From contig DAOVCJ010000005.1 in NCBI GenBank assembly GCA_030670085.1, positions 1 to 44,589 on the forward strand: a stretch of 44,589 bases of DNA. The letters run 5' to 3'. The position numbers and the translations under genes were made by a program. This document shows, in pieces, positions 1 through 6,815 of this stretch. How positions within the stretch are numbered: position 1 is the stretch's first letter; the number at the start of each line of letters is the position of its first letter. The DNA is from Candidatus Aenigmatarchaeota archaeon. Lineage in GTDB: Archaea > Aenigmatarchaeota > Aenigmatarchaeia > QMZP01. Below the pieces are notes generated by a model. That model did not search any database, had not been told where the DNA came from, and saw nothing but the letters and a program-made list of their open reading frames with translations.

Positions 1-104
1 TGGGTTCTGGTGTAGAAGTCCGGGAACCTTATCAGCCCCAGGGAACCTATTATTGCAAAGATTCCTGCTATGTAGAGCATTACCTGAACTATAATTTCTA
101 TCAT
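1..104 (-). CDS. mnhG: Mrp antiporter subunit MnhG, 3' part missing
   Basis: Membrane subunit G of the Mrp/Mnh multisubunit Na+/H+ antiporter, which exchanges sodium for protons across the cytoplasmic membrane. Only the first 34 codons lie in the window. They read as a hydrophobic helix followed by LGLIRFPDFYTR, the family hallmark. The start codon overlaps the mnhF stop in a TCAT (ATGA on the coding strand) junction, and a GGTGA ribosome site precedes it, so translation is probably coupled. The gene runs off the left edge; further Mrp subunits are expected there. Identification is confident despite truncation because both motif and gene order E-F-G fit. Confidence 0.88.
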   Translation of the reverse strand, partial: MIEIIVQVMLYIAGIFAIIGSLGLIRFPDFYTRT

Positions 105-343
105 GTTTCTTTCACCTTGATGAATTTTGCAATTGCGAGCGTCCCCACAAAGGATAGCAGCATGAGGACAACTGCTATGTCAAGATAGATCTGGCTTCCT
201 GATGTGACTGCCTGAAGAACCATAAGGAAAACCACTAAGCTTATTACCGAGCTTATTGATATCACCCTGTCAGCGAAGGTGGGTCCTGCAACCGCTCTAA
301 TCAATGCGATTATCCCGGCAGCCATGAAGAGGTATTCAATCAC
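101..343 (-). CDS. mnhF: Mrp antiporter subunit MnhF
   Basis: Small three-helix subunit F of the Mrp Na+/H+ antiporter. At 80 residues it has the usual family length. The segment RAVAGPTFADRVI (about residues 17-29) is the conserved family signature after the first helix, and two more hydrophobic helices follow, ending in a short basic tail. It overlaps mnhE by four bases upstream and mnhG by four bases downstream, so the three genes form one tightly coupled minus-strand operon. The role in a partial complex cannot be judged from this window because the large A/D-type subunits lie outside it. Confidence 0.93.
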   Translation of the reverse strand: MIEYLFMAAGIIALIRAVAGPTFADRVISISSVISLVVFLMVLQAVTSGSQIYLDIAVVLMLLSFVGTLAIAKFIKVKET

Positions 344-804
344 TCTGTCACCCCCAAGCCAAACCTTTCAAACAAGCTACCAATCCTTTTTTTCTTACTG
401 TAGGCTATCCAGTGGACAAACATGTTCTCACCAGCCTTTATAGTAAGGGTTCCTGGAGTAAGGGTTATGGAGTTCCCGATTAAACTCTTCCCAATATCGG
501 TCCTGAACCTCGTGGGAACCTCGACTACTGCTGGTCTTATCTTCCCTGTCAGGACACGGTAGGCAACATCCAGATTCGCTACGATTTCCAGGTACAGCCA
601 GATGAAAAAATATGCAACAAACCTTGCCCACCTAACGGGATTCAGGGCCTTGTTGGGTTTTCCATGGAATATGAAATCCTTGGCTATGTACGCGATAACA
701 AGGGATACCACTACCCCAGCGATGAGTTCCTGGATGTTCAGGGAGGCTGTAAAGAATATCCATGCACCGAACGCAAGCAGGAACGTTACCGGGAACTTGA
801 GCAT
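340..804 (-). CDS. mnhE: Mrp antiporter subunit MnhE
   Basis: Subunit E of the Mrp Na+/H+ antiporter, 154 residues, inner membrane. Two or three N-terminal hydrophobic segments (to about residue 80) are followed by a soluble domain containing GNSITLTPGTLTI (about residues 110-122), diagnostic of MnhE/MrpE. It is the first gene of the operon. A TATA-like element lies about 31 bases upstream (835-844, read on the minus strand), and its last bases overlap mnhF. MnhE leading an E-F-G block, with the remaining subunits downstream, is a common archaeal arrangement. Confidence 0.94.
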   Translation of the reverse strand: MLKFPVTFLLAFGAWIFFTASLNIQELIAGVVVSLVIAYIAKDFIFHGKPNKALNPVRWARFVAYFFIWLYLEIVANLDVAYRVLTGKIRPAVVEVPTRFRTDIGKSLIGNSITLTPGTLTIKAGENMFVHWIAYSKKKRIGSLFERFGLGVTE

Positions 805-834
805 GATTATTATTTGTTTCCTGCTGATTAAAAA

Positions 835-880
835 GTTTTATAACATTGCTTTTGAAATGATTTTATAAAGGTTTATAAAT
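835..880. promoter_or_regulatory. Divergent TATA boxes, mnhE and MBL hydrolase
   Basis: The minus-strand TATA element (835-844) sits about 31 bases before mnhE. On the plus strand TTTATAAA-type elements at 861-869 and 870-880 precede the hydrolase start at 924. The two outward promoters are packed within about 50 bases. Called from sequence and spacing only. Confidence 0.55.
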
Positions 881-923
881 CAAAAACCAATTAATCAATA
901 ATCTAGGTTTAAGGGGCGGTTTC

Positions 924-1547
924 ATGCCGAAAAACATAACAGTAGGCGATGTTGACATAGAGTGGCTGGGCCACGCAAGCTTCAAGTTCAAGGCAGAGAA
1001 CAAGGTAATATACGTAGACCCCTTCAAGATACCCGGCGGAGAGAAGGCAGACATAATACTGGTAACCCATGATCACTACGACCACTGTGACCCCGGTTCT
1101 ATAAACTCCGTAAAGAAACCAGAAACCATTGTAATCGGACCGGAATCCTGCTCTTCAAAAATCCCTGAAATAAGGGAAATAAAAACTGGGGAAACGATAT
1201 CAGTAAAGGATATAGAGATAAAAGCTGTTCCCGCGTACAACATAGGAAAGCCATACCACCCGAAGGGTAGCGGTGTCGGGTTTGTTGTAAAGATTGCAGG
1301 AAAGACCATATATCACGCTGGAGATACGGACAGGATACCTGAGATGGAGAACCTGAAGAATATAGACGTTGCCCTCCTGCCTGCAGGGGGAACCTACACA
1401 ATGAGTGCAGAAGAAGCGGCAGAAGCAGCTAACTCTATTAAACCCGCTATAGCGATACCCATGCACTGGGGGAAAATAATAGGTTCAAAGGAGGACGCCA
1501 TAAAGTTCAAGAACCTCTGCAAGGTTGAGGTAAAGGTTCTGGATTAG
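924..1547 (+). CDS. UPF0173-type metal-dependent hydrolase (MBL fold)
   Basis: A 207-residue metallo-beta-lactamase-fold hydrolase of the UPF0173 (UlaG-like) type. The metal-binding motif reads H49-D50-H51-Y52-D53-H54, followed by H131/D134 in YHAGDTD and H181 in PMHWG, so a complete two-metal site is present. WLGHASF near the N-terminus is characteristic of this subgroup. The natural substrate of UPF0173 proteins is unknown; phosphodiester or lactone hydrolysis is only inferred. The start has an AAGGGG ribosome-site-like sequence upstream. The glutaredoxin gene follows after 8 bases, so the two are probably co-transcribed. Confidence 0.92.
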   Translation: MPKNITVGDVDIEWLGHASFKFKAENKVIYVDPFKIPGGEKADIILVTHDHYDHCDPGSINSVKKPETIVIGPESCSSKIPEIREIKTGETISVKDIEIKAVPAYNIGKPYHPKGSGVGFVVKIAGKTIYHAGDTDRIPEMENLKNIDVALLPAGGTYTMSAEEAAEAANSIKPAIAIPMHWGKIIGSKEDAIKFKNLCKVEVKVLD

Positions 1548-1555
1548 GAGAAACC

Positions 1556-1795
1556 ATGCCAAAGGTAAAGGTTTACAGCACTCCGAGTTGCCCTTTCTGT
1601 GCAATGACAAAGAACTTCCTAAAGGAGCATAACATTGAATTTGAGGACATAAACGTTTCCACTGACAGGGATGCAGCAAGGGAAATGATTGATAAATCAG
1701 GCCAGATGGGGGTTCCTGTAACAGAGATAGACGGAAACATGGTAGTCGGTTTCGACAAGGAAAAGATAAAGGAACTGCTAAACATAAAGGATTAA
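1556..1795 (+). CDS. Glutaredoxin-like protein
   Basis: A 79-residue single-domain thiol-disulfide oxidoreductase of the glutaredoxin/NrdH type. The active site is C12-P-F-C15 at the end of the first strand. GVPV (residues 52-55) supplies the cis-proline loop, and the VVGFD turn is typical of glutaredoxins that reduce protein or glutathione-like disulfides. It follows the MBL-fold hydrolase by eight bases with AGGAG just upstream of its ATG, which suggests an operon. The reductant cannot be told from this sequence; many archaea use thioredoxin reductase-like partners. Confidence 0.92.
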   Translation: MPKVKVYSTPSCPFCAMTKNFLKEHNIEFEDINVSTDRDAAREMIDKSGQMGVPVTEIDGNMVVGFDKEKIKELLNIKD

Positions 1796-1819
1796 AAAAC
1801 CAGTGGCTAAATATATCAT

Positions 1820-1927
1820 ATGGACAAAAAACAATTCATCAGGTCGAATATAGCGATAATCATACTGGCAATACTGATACTCATTTTCGGCTCCTACGCC
1901 ATAACGGGTATGCTTGCAGCCCCCTAA
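1820..1927 (+). CDS. Small single-helix membrane protein
   Basis: A 35-codon reading frame encoding a short basic N-terminus (MDKKQFIRS) followed by one uninterrupted hydrophobic helix rich in Ile and Leu and ending in MLAAP. This is the classic layout of a small inner-membrane protein. It lies between the glutaredoxin gene and the AIM24 promoter. No strong ribosome site is visible and it may depend on upstream transcription. No homologue is recognised; it could be chance, but the continuous hydrophobic stretch with a positively charged start argues for a real gene. Confidence 0.45.
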   Translation: MDKKQFIRSNIAIIILAILILIFGSYAITGMLAAP

Positions 1928-1936
1928 ACGGGCTCT

Positions 1937-1948
1937 GTTTTTTAAATA
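1937..1948 (+). promoter_or_regulatory. TATA box for AIM24-family gene
   Basis: GTTTTTTAAATA lies 20-31 bases before the ATG at 1968. This spacing predicts a transcript that starts at or near the start codon, and it favours this ATG over an upstream in-frame one at 1914. Confidence 0.55.
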
Positions 1949-1967
1949 CGCATGCCAATTTTTTAGC

Positions 1968-2702
1968 ATGAAGTACGATTTGCAGGGAACCACGATGCCG
2001 ATCCTGAATATAGAGCTTGATGAGAGCGAGACGATAGTCTCGGAATCCGGAAGACTGATATTCATGAGCGACAACGTGAGGATGGAAACCAAGATGGAAG
2101 GCGGTTTGTGGAGCGCGATAAAGAGGAAGTTCGCAGGCGAGTCCTTTTTCCTCGTTAACTTCATAGGCCAGGGAGGAAAGGGGATTGTAAGCTTTGGTTC
2201 TGAGTTTCCAGGGAAGATCATACCACTGCAGCTCAGGGAAGGCGAAGTGTTGATCGCGCAGAAGGACGCGTTCCTGTGCTCTGAGAAATCCGTTACTTTT
2301 GATGCAACCTTCACAAAGAAAATAGGTGCAGGTTTTCTCGGGGGCGAAGGACTCATACTCATAAAGATAAAGGGGCCTGGTATTGCCTTTTTCAATGTAG
2401 GCGGCGAGGTAACCAAGATAGACTTAGCAGCTGGACAGAAGATAAGGGTTGACACCGGCAACCTTGCAATGTTTGACCTCTCTGTTAACTACTCGGTTGA
2501 GAGGGTCAAGGGAGTCAAGAACATGATATGGGGAGGTGAGGGATTGTTCCTCGCAACCTGTACAGGACCCGGAAGGGTGTGGGTGCAGAGCCTCCCGGTC
2601 AGTGAGCTTGCAGGAAAGCTTGCTGAATATCTCCCCGGTCGCAGAGGCAGCGGAGGCAGCCTTGCTGCAGGCGTTCTACTGGGCAGCATGATGAGGAGAT
2701 AA
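1968..2702 (+). CDS. AIM24-family (TIGR00266-type) protein
   Basis: A 244-residue all-beta protein of the AIM24/TIGR00266 family. Bacterial and archaeal members are widespread but have no settled biochemical role; the yeast member is mitochondrial. Visible family features are the repeated beta-strand pattern, EGEVLIAQKDAFL in the middle, the Gly-rich FLGGEGLILIKIKGPG, and a C-terminal glycine-rich tail ending in MMRR. An upstream in-frame ATG at 1914 would add 18 residues but lies before the TATA box, so the start at 1968 is preferred. The next gene begins two bases after the stop, suggesting a two-gene operon with a membrane protein. Confidence 0.85.
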   Translation: MKYDLQGTTMPILNIELDESETIVSESGRLIFMSDNVRMETKMEGGLWSAIKRKFAGESFFLVNFIGQGGKGIVSFGSEFPGKIIPLQLREGEVLIAQKDAFLCSEKSVTFDATFTKKIGAGFLGGEGLILIKIKGPGIAFFNVGGEVTKIDLAAGQKIRVDTGNLAMFDLSVNYSVERVKGVKNMIWGGEGLFLATCTGPGRVWVQSLPVSELAGKLAEYLPGRRGSGGSLAAGVLLGSMMRR

Positions 2703-2704
2703 GG

Positions 2705-3010
2705 ATGCCGGAAAAGAAGTATTTCGCGAGGCTTGGTGGGGCCCTGTTACTGGGACTTCTTGCCCTTGCAATAGCGTTCATAATATTCGTTTTTCTCCTC
2801 CCCTACATAATTCCACTCGCCCTGGGAACCCTTCTTATAATCTTGATTTTCATAGTCGTGTGGATAGTGATTTATGTAGCGATAGTTGTTGGGGTCGGGA
2901 TTTATTACTTTGTCAAGCACCCAATGAAATGGGAGAAGGAAGACAAGGGATACACAATTGAAAAGGCAAAGGAATCCGGCAGAAGGGAGAAGGGAAAGAG
3001 CAAGAAGTGA
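2705..3010 (+). CDS. Small membrane protein with basic cytoplasmic tail
   Basis: A 101-residue protein not assigned to a known family. Two or three long hydrophobic segments (about residues 10-70) rich in Ile, Leu and Val are followed by a hydrophilic, lysine-rich tail. It starts two bases after the AIM24-family stop codon, with AAGGATG as the junction, so the two proteins are almost certainly co-expressed and may act together at the membrane. A T-rich stretch follows the stop. Function unknown. Confidence 0.75.
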   Translation: MPEKKYFARLGGALLLGLLALAIAFIIFVFLLPYIIPLALGTLLIILIFIVVWIVIYVAIVVGVGIYYFVKHPMKWEKEDKGYTIEKAKESGRREKGKSKK

Positions 3011-3014
3011 TTTA

Positions 3015-3027
3015 ACTCTTTTTTCTA
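3015..3027 (+). terminator. T-tract terminator candidate
   Basis: A run of six thymines in CTCTTTTTTCT lies directly after the stop at 3010. Archaeal intrinsic termination commonly uses such T-tracts without a hairpin. Weak evidence, based on sequence only. Confidence 0.35.
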
Positions 3028-3037
3028 ATTCAATTCT

Positions 3038-3196
3038 ATGACAACACCAGGATCACCCCTTCCTCCTGTTTATGTGACAGGCCTAAGGGATACCTGGATG
3101 AAAAGTAAAAACGTCAACAAAGGAATGCTAAGAAAGTACAAGGAGCATGCTAGTTTTGGTTTATATAAATGGTCTATAAAGAAGTATCCAAAATAA
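3038..3196 (+). CDS. Small basic hypothetical protein
   Basis: A 52-residue frame in the otherwise empty gap between the membrane protein and the glycosyltransferase. The N-terminus is proline-rich (MTTPGSPLPPVYVTG) and the C-terminal half is strongly basic, ending in KWSIKKYPK. Aromatic and lysine-rich composition looks protein-like rather than random. No recognised family and no clear ribosome site, so support is modest. If it is not a gene, the 257-base interval holds only the T-tract and the promoter of the next gene. Confidence 0.4.
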   Translation: MTTPGSPLPPVYVTGLRDTWMKSKNVNKGMLRKYKEHASFGLYKWSIKKYPK

Positions 3197-3267
3197 ACCA
3201 TTTGGTTGATTTTTTTAAAATACAGAATATTTAAAGAAGTTTAACAATATTATTATACAAGAGCCAA

Positions 3268-4056
3268 ATGAACTACATATCAGTTGTTATTCCTGCAAAA
3301 AACGAGGAAAAGACTATTGGTAGGGTTATTTCTGCGGTCAGGAATAAGGCGGATGAGATTATAGTAGTGGATGGCTATTCAAATGACTGGACTAGGGAAA
3401 TAGCAGAGAAGGAAGGAGCAAGGGTTGTTCTGCAAACAAAGGAGATGTTCCCGGGAAAGGGAAACGCAATGAAGACCGGTTTGAATGTAGCTAAGGGGGA
3501 TATTGTTGTTTTTATTGATGCGGATATGGAGAGCATAGAACCCGACTGGATCACGTTGCTCACACAACCGATAATAAACGGTGAGACTGACATATGCAAG
3601 GCAGAATACAAGCGTGGACCCCTGGACGCCCCTGTAACCAAGCTGGTTGCAAAACCGCTCTTGAAAACCCTTTATCCGGACTTGAACGTTCACATGCCCC
3701 TTGAAGGCGAAATAGCAGCCAGAAAGTCGATATTCGAAAAACTGGAGTTCAGGGAGGACTGGGGAATCGATGTAGGCCTCGTGATCTCAGCCCACAAACA
3801 GGGATTCAGGATAAAGAACGTTTTCCTAGGCGAAAAAATTCATAAGCCAAGCTACATTGAAGACGTAGCCGAACTCGGTCCCATGGCTGAAAACATAATA
3901 CAGGCAATCATTAACTCAAAGAACGGCGAAATAATGCAGAACATTAGGGAACAAATTCTCAAGGAGATTAGTGCTAGCAAAGAATCCGGGGAACCGGTCC
4001 CGAGTTTCTTTTTACAGACTTTGCAAAACAATTTTAAATCAAAAAACAATTTTTAA
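3268..4056 (+). CDS. GT2/GT81-type glycosyltransferase, GpgS-like
   Basis: A 262-residue GT-A fold glycosyltransferase. VVIPAKNEEKTIG at the N-terminus binds the nucleotide sugar, and D84-A-D86 in FIDADME is the metal-binding DxD. PLEGE (144-148) followed by WGIDVGLVI and LGEKIHK (H192) matches the acceptor-side motifs of glucosyl-3-phosphoglycerate synthases (GpgS, family GT81) more closely than generic GT2 enzymes. It may therefore transfer glucose or mannose to 3-phosphoglycerate to make a compatible solute, but no matching phosphatase is next to it. A TATA-like ATATTTAAAG sits about 30 bases upstream. Dolichol-phosphate sugar synthesis is the main alternative. Confidence 0.83.
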   Translation: MNYISVVIPAKNEEKTIGRVISAVRNKADEIIVVDGYSNDWTREIAEKEGARVVLQTKEMFPGKGNAMKTGLNVAKGDIVVFIDADMESIEPDWITLLTQPIINGETDICKAEYKRGPLDAPVTKLVAKPLLKTLYPDLNVHMPLEGEIAARKSIFEKLEFREDWGIDVGLVISAHKQGFRIKNVFLGEKIHKPSYIEDVAELGPMAENIIQAIINSKNGEIMQNIREQILKEISASKESGEPVPSFFLQTLQNNFKSKNNF

Positions 4057-4198
4057 CATCTTATCAACAAGTCTTTCCTTTGAACCAATCTCTTTATAAA
4101 TGACCAGAGACCATTATAAGTACAACATAAGCAAACGATTGAGTTGGATGACCGGTATAAAACACGAGCTGACCGGGATTCTGAAAGGAGAAAATAGA

Positions 4199-4384
4199 AT
4201 GGCGTTCGATAGAAGGCGCGGCGAACATGGCGGACAGAGGTTTGGACAGCGAAGAGACTTCGGACCAAGGGAGATGCACAAGGCTGTTTGTGCAGATTGT
4301 GGAAAAGAGTGCGAAGTTCCCTTCAAGCCCAGCGGAGACAGACCTGTCTACTGCAAAGAGTGCTTCATGAAGAGGAAGAGGTAG
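4199..4384 (+). CDS. Small CxxC zinc-binding protein
   Basis: A 61-residue protein with an Arg/Gly-rich N-terminus and a C-terminal zinc ribbon: CADCGKEC then YCKECF, with VPFKPSGDRPV between. This CxxC-x(n)-CxxC arrangement is a recurrent small domain in bacteria and archaea, probably binding zinc and nucleic acid or protein; its role is unknown. AAAGGAG lies ten bases before the chosen ATG. A longer form from 4100 is less likely because the TATA-like TTTATAA at about 4091-4097 would place the transcript start downstream of that codon, leaving a leader of about 80 bases. Confidence 0.75.
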   Translation: MAFDRRRGEHGGQRFGQRRDFGPREMHKAVCADCGKECEVPFKPSGDRPVYCKECFMKRKR

Positions 4385-4437
4385 TTGAGCATTGATTCTC
4401 AGCGAATTAGAACAACTGGTTAGCGGCAGCTTTAAAG

Positions 4438-4454
4438 AAGCCCCGGGAGGGCTT
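4438..4454. other. Small perfect hairpin between zinc protein and tRNA
   Basis: AAGCCC and GGGCTT form a six-base-pair stem around a five-base loop in the 121-base interval. It may end transcription of the zinc-protein gene from the left or the tRNA precursor from the right. No T-tract follows, so it is noted without a firm function. Confidence 0.35.
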
Positions 4455-4505
4455 AGCACATTTTCCCTGCGGACTTTGATGTAAACCGATATCAAGAGAG
4501 CCTTA

Positions 4506-4664
4506 AGCCTCGGGAGGGAGTCGAACCCCCGACCTGCTGGTCTCATGTCGCTGAGTGTTCACATTTTTTTGATTCAAACGACCGTCTTTATGTCATAACC
4601 ACGAGGGGCTCAAAAGACCAGCGAATACAAGCCAGCCGCTCTAAACCAACTGAGCTACCGAGGC
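4506..4664 (-). tRNA. tRNA-Thr(TGT) with an 84-base intron at 37/38
   Basis: Read on the minus strand, the exons fold into a full cloverleaf. GCCTCGG pairs with CCGAGGC in the acceptor. The D-arm holds AGTTGGTTTA. The anticodon stem is GCTGG/CCAGC with loop CTTGTAA, giving anticodon TGT for threonine ACA codons. The T-arm loop is TTCGACT. The discriminator is U73, as in archaeal tRNA-Thr, and CCA is not encoded. The intron (4542-4625) interrupts between A37 and A38 and is flanked by three-base bulges UA|U and AG|A around a four-base helix. This is the canonical bulge-helix-bulge target of the archaeal splicing endonuclease, with one U-U mismatch in the central helix. Confidence 0.95.
4542..4625 (-). 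other. tRNA-Thr intron (bulge-helix-bulge type)
   Basis: The intron is 84 bases. UCGC near its 5' end pairs with GCGA near its 3' end to form the intron-side helix. The exon-side central helix is CUUG with CAUG. Right after the 5' splice site the intron also carries GCUGGUCU, a near copy of the anticodon 5' stem that is fully complementary to the 3' exon segment AGACCAGC, so a competing fold exists. Confidence 0.88.
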
Positions 4665-4678
4665 TTAACCGCTTTCGC

Positions 4679-4691
4679 TTTTTTTATTTTG
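4679..4691 (-). promoter_or_regulatory. TATA-like element for tRNA-Thr
   Basis: A/T-only sequence (AAAATAAAAAAA on the minus strand) lies 15-27 bases upstream of the mature tRNA 5' end, consistent with an archaeal promoter and a short 5' leader. Confidence 0.45.
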
Positions 4692-4701
4692 TAGGTTGTG
4701 T

Positions 4702-5244
4702 TTATATTATTTCTTCCATCACCTGATATATTTTTGCATAAAAGTCTTCTTTTGTTTTTTCATTTGTCAGTGTGAGCTTCGCGAGTTTCATTGTTTCAGG
4801 GATTATCTTTTCTGTGGGCAGTTTTTCCTTTTCAAGGAAATCCAGATAGGTCATTTCTCTGTCCTCTTTGGTTCCTTTTCTCCTGGTTCTCTCGTACCTT
4901 ATCCTGACATCACATTCAATCCCGATAAGAATGAAATCCTTCCCGAACCGTTTTTTAATGTGTATTACCTCCTCTGGAAACCTGATACCAGCGATTACGT
5001 ATTTTCCCTCCCCCATCCTCTCACAGAGCTTCTTCACCAGAAAATCTATCCCGTATTTTTTCCTGAGGGACATTGCAAGATTGACGAGGTTATCCCTTGT
5101 TACGGGTTTTCCCTCCTTTCTCAGGATGGGGGCAAGGATGTTGGTGGTGAAATCCAGAATCGAAAAACCATACTTCCTCCGGAGATAGTACGCGAAGAGA
5201 TTCTTTCCACAAAGTCTCTGCCCAGCCAAACCAATAACTATCAT
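4702..5244 (-). CDS. P-loop nucleotide kinase-like protein (dephospho-CoA kinase/UPF0200-like)
   Basis: About 180 residues with the layout of small archaeal P-loop kinases. IVIGLAGQRLCGKN at the N-terminus is a Walker A loop (G8-x4-G13-K14), with asparagine at position 15 in place of the usual Ser/Thr. YVIAGIRFPEEV in the middle is the strand carrying the substrate-side Arg, and RYERTRRKGTKED looks like a lid region. UPF0200 and dephospho-CoA kinase-like proteins share this plan. Substrate unknown. A start six codons upstream (5262) exists, but a TATA-like TTTTAATTA at 5263-5271 fits a near-leaderless transcript from 5244. The gene is divergent from the 5274 gene with overlapping promoters. 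Confidence 0.7.
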   Translation of the reverse strand: MIVIGLAGQRLCGKNLFAYYLRRKYGFSILDFTTNILAPILRKEGKPVTRDNLVNLAMSLRKKYGIDFLVKKLCERMGEGKYVIAGIRFPEEVIHIKKRFGKDFILIGIECDVRIRYERTRRKGTKEDREMTYLDFLEKEKLPTEKIIPETMKLAKLTLTNEKTKEDFYAKIYQVMEEII

Positions 5245-5273
5245 ATATATTACTGAACACATTTAATTAAAAT

Positions 5274-5615
5274 ATGGTCCTGGAATTCCTGACACAGATT
5301 TTCTCGCAGCTCCAGCAGGTAAACTCAATATTCCTGTTAATAGTCTTCTTCGTATTCCTGATACTTGCCTACAAGCTTTTCCAGACCGTGATGAAGGCCA
5401 TCATAGTGGGGGTGATAGCCGCTGCCTTCCCGTTCGTTGCGAACATGTTTGGCTTCAGCATCCCCATAACCCTGAATTCGATTCTTTGGTTCGCGATATT
5501 CGGTGTCGTTCTATACTTCGCGTACGCCTTCATCTCAGGAGGGGTCAAGATAATCAAGCTCATATTCTCCCCTTTCAAGGTGTTGTTCAGGAAAAAGGAG
5601 AAGAAGAAACAATAA
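5274..5615 (+). CDS. Small multi-helix membrane protein
   Basis: A 113-residue protein of unrecognised family. Hydrophobic segments at about 18-36, 40-60 and 66-90 suggest three membrane helices, followed by a cytoplasmic tail of lysines (KKEKKKQ). A CATATATATT element about 25 bases upstream of the ATG, inside the 5' region of the divergent kinase-like gene, is its probable TATA box. The stop lies one base from that of the convergent cysteine-containing gene. No function can be assigned. Confidence 0.72.
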   Translation: MVLEFLTQIFSQLQQVNSIFLLIVFFVFLILAYKLFQTVMKAIIVGVIAAAFPFVANMFGFSIPITLNSILWFAIFGVVLYFAYAFISGGVKIIKLIFSPFKVLFRKKEKKKQ

Positions 5616-5616
5616 G

Positions 5617-5811
5617 TTATTCGGACGTTTCTGCTGCTGACTTTTCAAATAATTCGTAGCCGTTGCAAAGTCTCTGATATTTTCTCATCTCATTTTCCCT
5701 CATCTTTTCGTCTGCGTGGAAAACTATCCTTAACTCTTCACAATAATATGCATGATCTGGATCTATATTGTTTAGATTGTGCAGGCAGGTGTAACACCTT
5801 ATTTCCTCCAT
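5617..5811 (-). CDS. Small cysteine-containing hypothetical protein
   Basis: A 64-residue soluble protein with four cysteines: C6 and C9 in CYTC, then C24 and C49. It also has several His and acidic residues, so a zinc site is plausible, though the spacing is not a standard zinc finger. GGAAGTGGTAAC just upstream of the ATG gives a weak ribosome site. Its stop is one base from the stop of the convergent membrane-protein gene. No family recognised. Confidence 0.6.
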   Translation of the reverse strand: MEEIRCYTCLHNLNNIDPDHAYYCEELRIVFHADEKMRENEMRKYQRLCNGYELFEKSAAETSE

Positions 5812-5854
5812 GTTACCACTTCCTATAGTATGATTGATGCTAAGAAATTTAAGA

Positions 5855-6412
5855 TTAAGCTAAAACGTTCCTTCTAGCGATGTTTTCTCCCCTTTCCAGT
5901 TCTATCATTACGAAGAGATTGACCTTGTCCCTCTGCCAGGTGAAACTTCGGGCCTCGCTCCCGAACTGAACAGACAAGCCATAGCCGGAACCAACCGAAG
6001 AGAACGTTGTGGATTGGGAGTCCCCGTCCTGGACAAAAACATTTCTCTGGTCCCCGTCAAGGTTCACATTCACGGTCATATCGGTTCCCATGTAGTTCCC
6101 CAGGGAAACCACCACATTCCCTGTTGCAGGATCCCCCTCTGCAAACACCCAGAATGATGAGAAGTTCATAAGGAAGTTACTGGTCAGTCCCCTTACCCAT
6201 GAGCTGAAGTCTTCCATTGTCTGCCTGGGATTCCCGTCCTCCAGGCCCAGGTTAAGGGCATGGGGGAATTCATTTTCCAGGTTTTGCAGAATATAATCCA
6301 TGTCCTGAAGGGGAAGTTGTGTAAGGGGCTTCCCAGGTGGAAGGCCTATGAAAAACAGTGAGCAAAGCAGTACTGCCCCGAGTATGAAGAACTGTGCTTT
6401 CATAATCTCCAC
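5855..6412 (-). CDS. Secreted/anchored protein, pilin-like N-terminus
   Basis: A 185-residue protein with one N-terminal hydrophobic helix (KAQFFILGAVLLCSLFFIG) and an otherwise soluble, beta-rich exterior. QFFILGAV-type N-termini are common in DPANN-type archaea beside type IV pilin-like genes. The start at 6412 overlaps the upstream gene by 13 bases; an internal ATG at 6403 (MKAQ) would begin exactly at the helix and may be the true start. It is probably the partner of the upstream minor-pilin-like protein in an extracellular filament or secretion structure. This is inference from context and helix position. Confidence 0.65.
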   Translation of the reverse strand: MEIMKAQFFILGAVLLCSLFFIGLPPGKPLTQLPLQDMDYILQNLENEFPHALNLGLEDGNPRQTMEDFSSWVRGLTSNFLMNFSSFWVFAEGDPATGNVVVSLGNYMGTDMTVNVNLDGDQRNVFVQDGDSQSTTFSSVGSGYGLSVQFGSEARSFTWQRDKVNLFVMIELERGENIARRNVLA

Positions 6413-6771
6413 ATATAGAGTTTAATCAGATAGGGCTGGTATTGATCCTCCCCAGCTATTATGTAATAGTTACCAATCCATATGTCCGCAGCATCCGGCA
6501 TATTTCCTGAACAATTACCTGCCTGGTCACAGAACTGCACGGAATGATTGTATTCGAAAAGCTTTATCTGGGAGTTCAGGCCTGAATAGTTACCGTCTAT
6601 GACATAACCCCTGAGAATCCCCTGCTGGTCAAGTTCATGCAAAATCTCATAACCCTTCAGACTCACGTACTCTCCAGGAATCCTTACATACCCGCTTGCC
6701 AGAGCAAGGACAAAGCTTATCATTATAATCCCTGCAAGAATGGCCTCTATCATATACCAAAATCCTCTCAT
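6400..6771 (-). CDS. Pilin-like protein
   Basis: A 123-residue protein opening with MRGFWYMIEAILAGI. This is a short basic leader ending in glycine, a glutamate near +6, then an unbroken hydrophobic helix. That arrangement resembles class III signal peptides of archaeal type IV pilins, cleaved by a FlaK/PibD-like peptidase after the glycine. The remainder is a small exterior domain with two cysteines (FCDQAGNC). A TATA element at about 6783-6792 precedes it and overlaps the promoter of the divergent DNA glycosylase. It overlaps the next minus-strand gene, so the two form an operon. Confidence 0.65.
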   Translation of the reverse strand: MRGFWYMIEAILAGIIMISFVLALASGYVRIPGEYVSLKGYEILHELDQQGILRGYVIDGNYSGLNSQIKLFEYNHSVQFCDQAGNCSGNMPDAADIWIGNYYIIAGEDQYQPYLIKLYMWRL

Positions 6772-6815
6772 TCGAATCCCTGTTTATTAATTTGTTTCCT
6801 CACCTAATAAAAAAT

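Noticed and set aside
602-868. Plus-strand coding frame opposite mnhE
   Set aside because: It is the shadow of mnhE in another frame and covers its promoter; no ribosome site or family features.
4385-4505. Second tRNA or a stable non-coding RNA between the zinc-protein gene and tRNA-Thr
   Set aside because: Apart from one short hairpin no cloverleaf, kink-turn or C/D box pair could be recognised.
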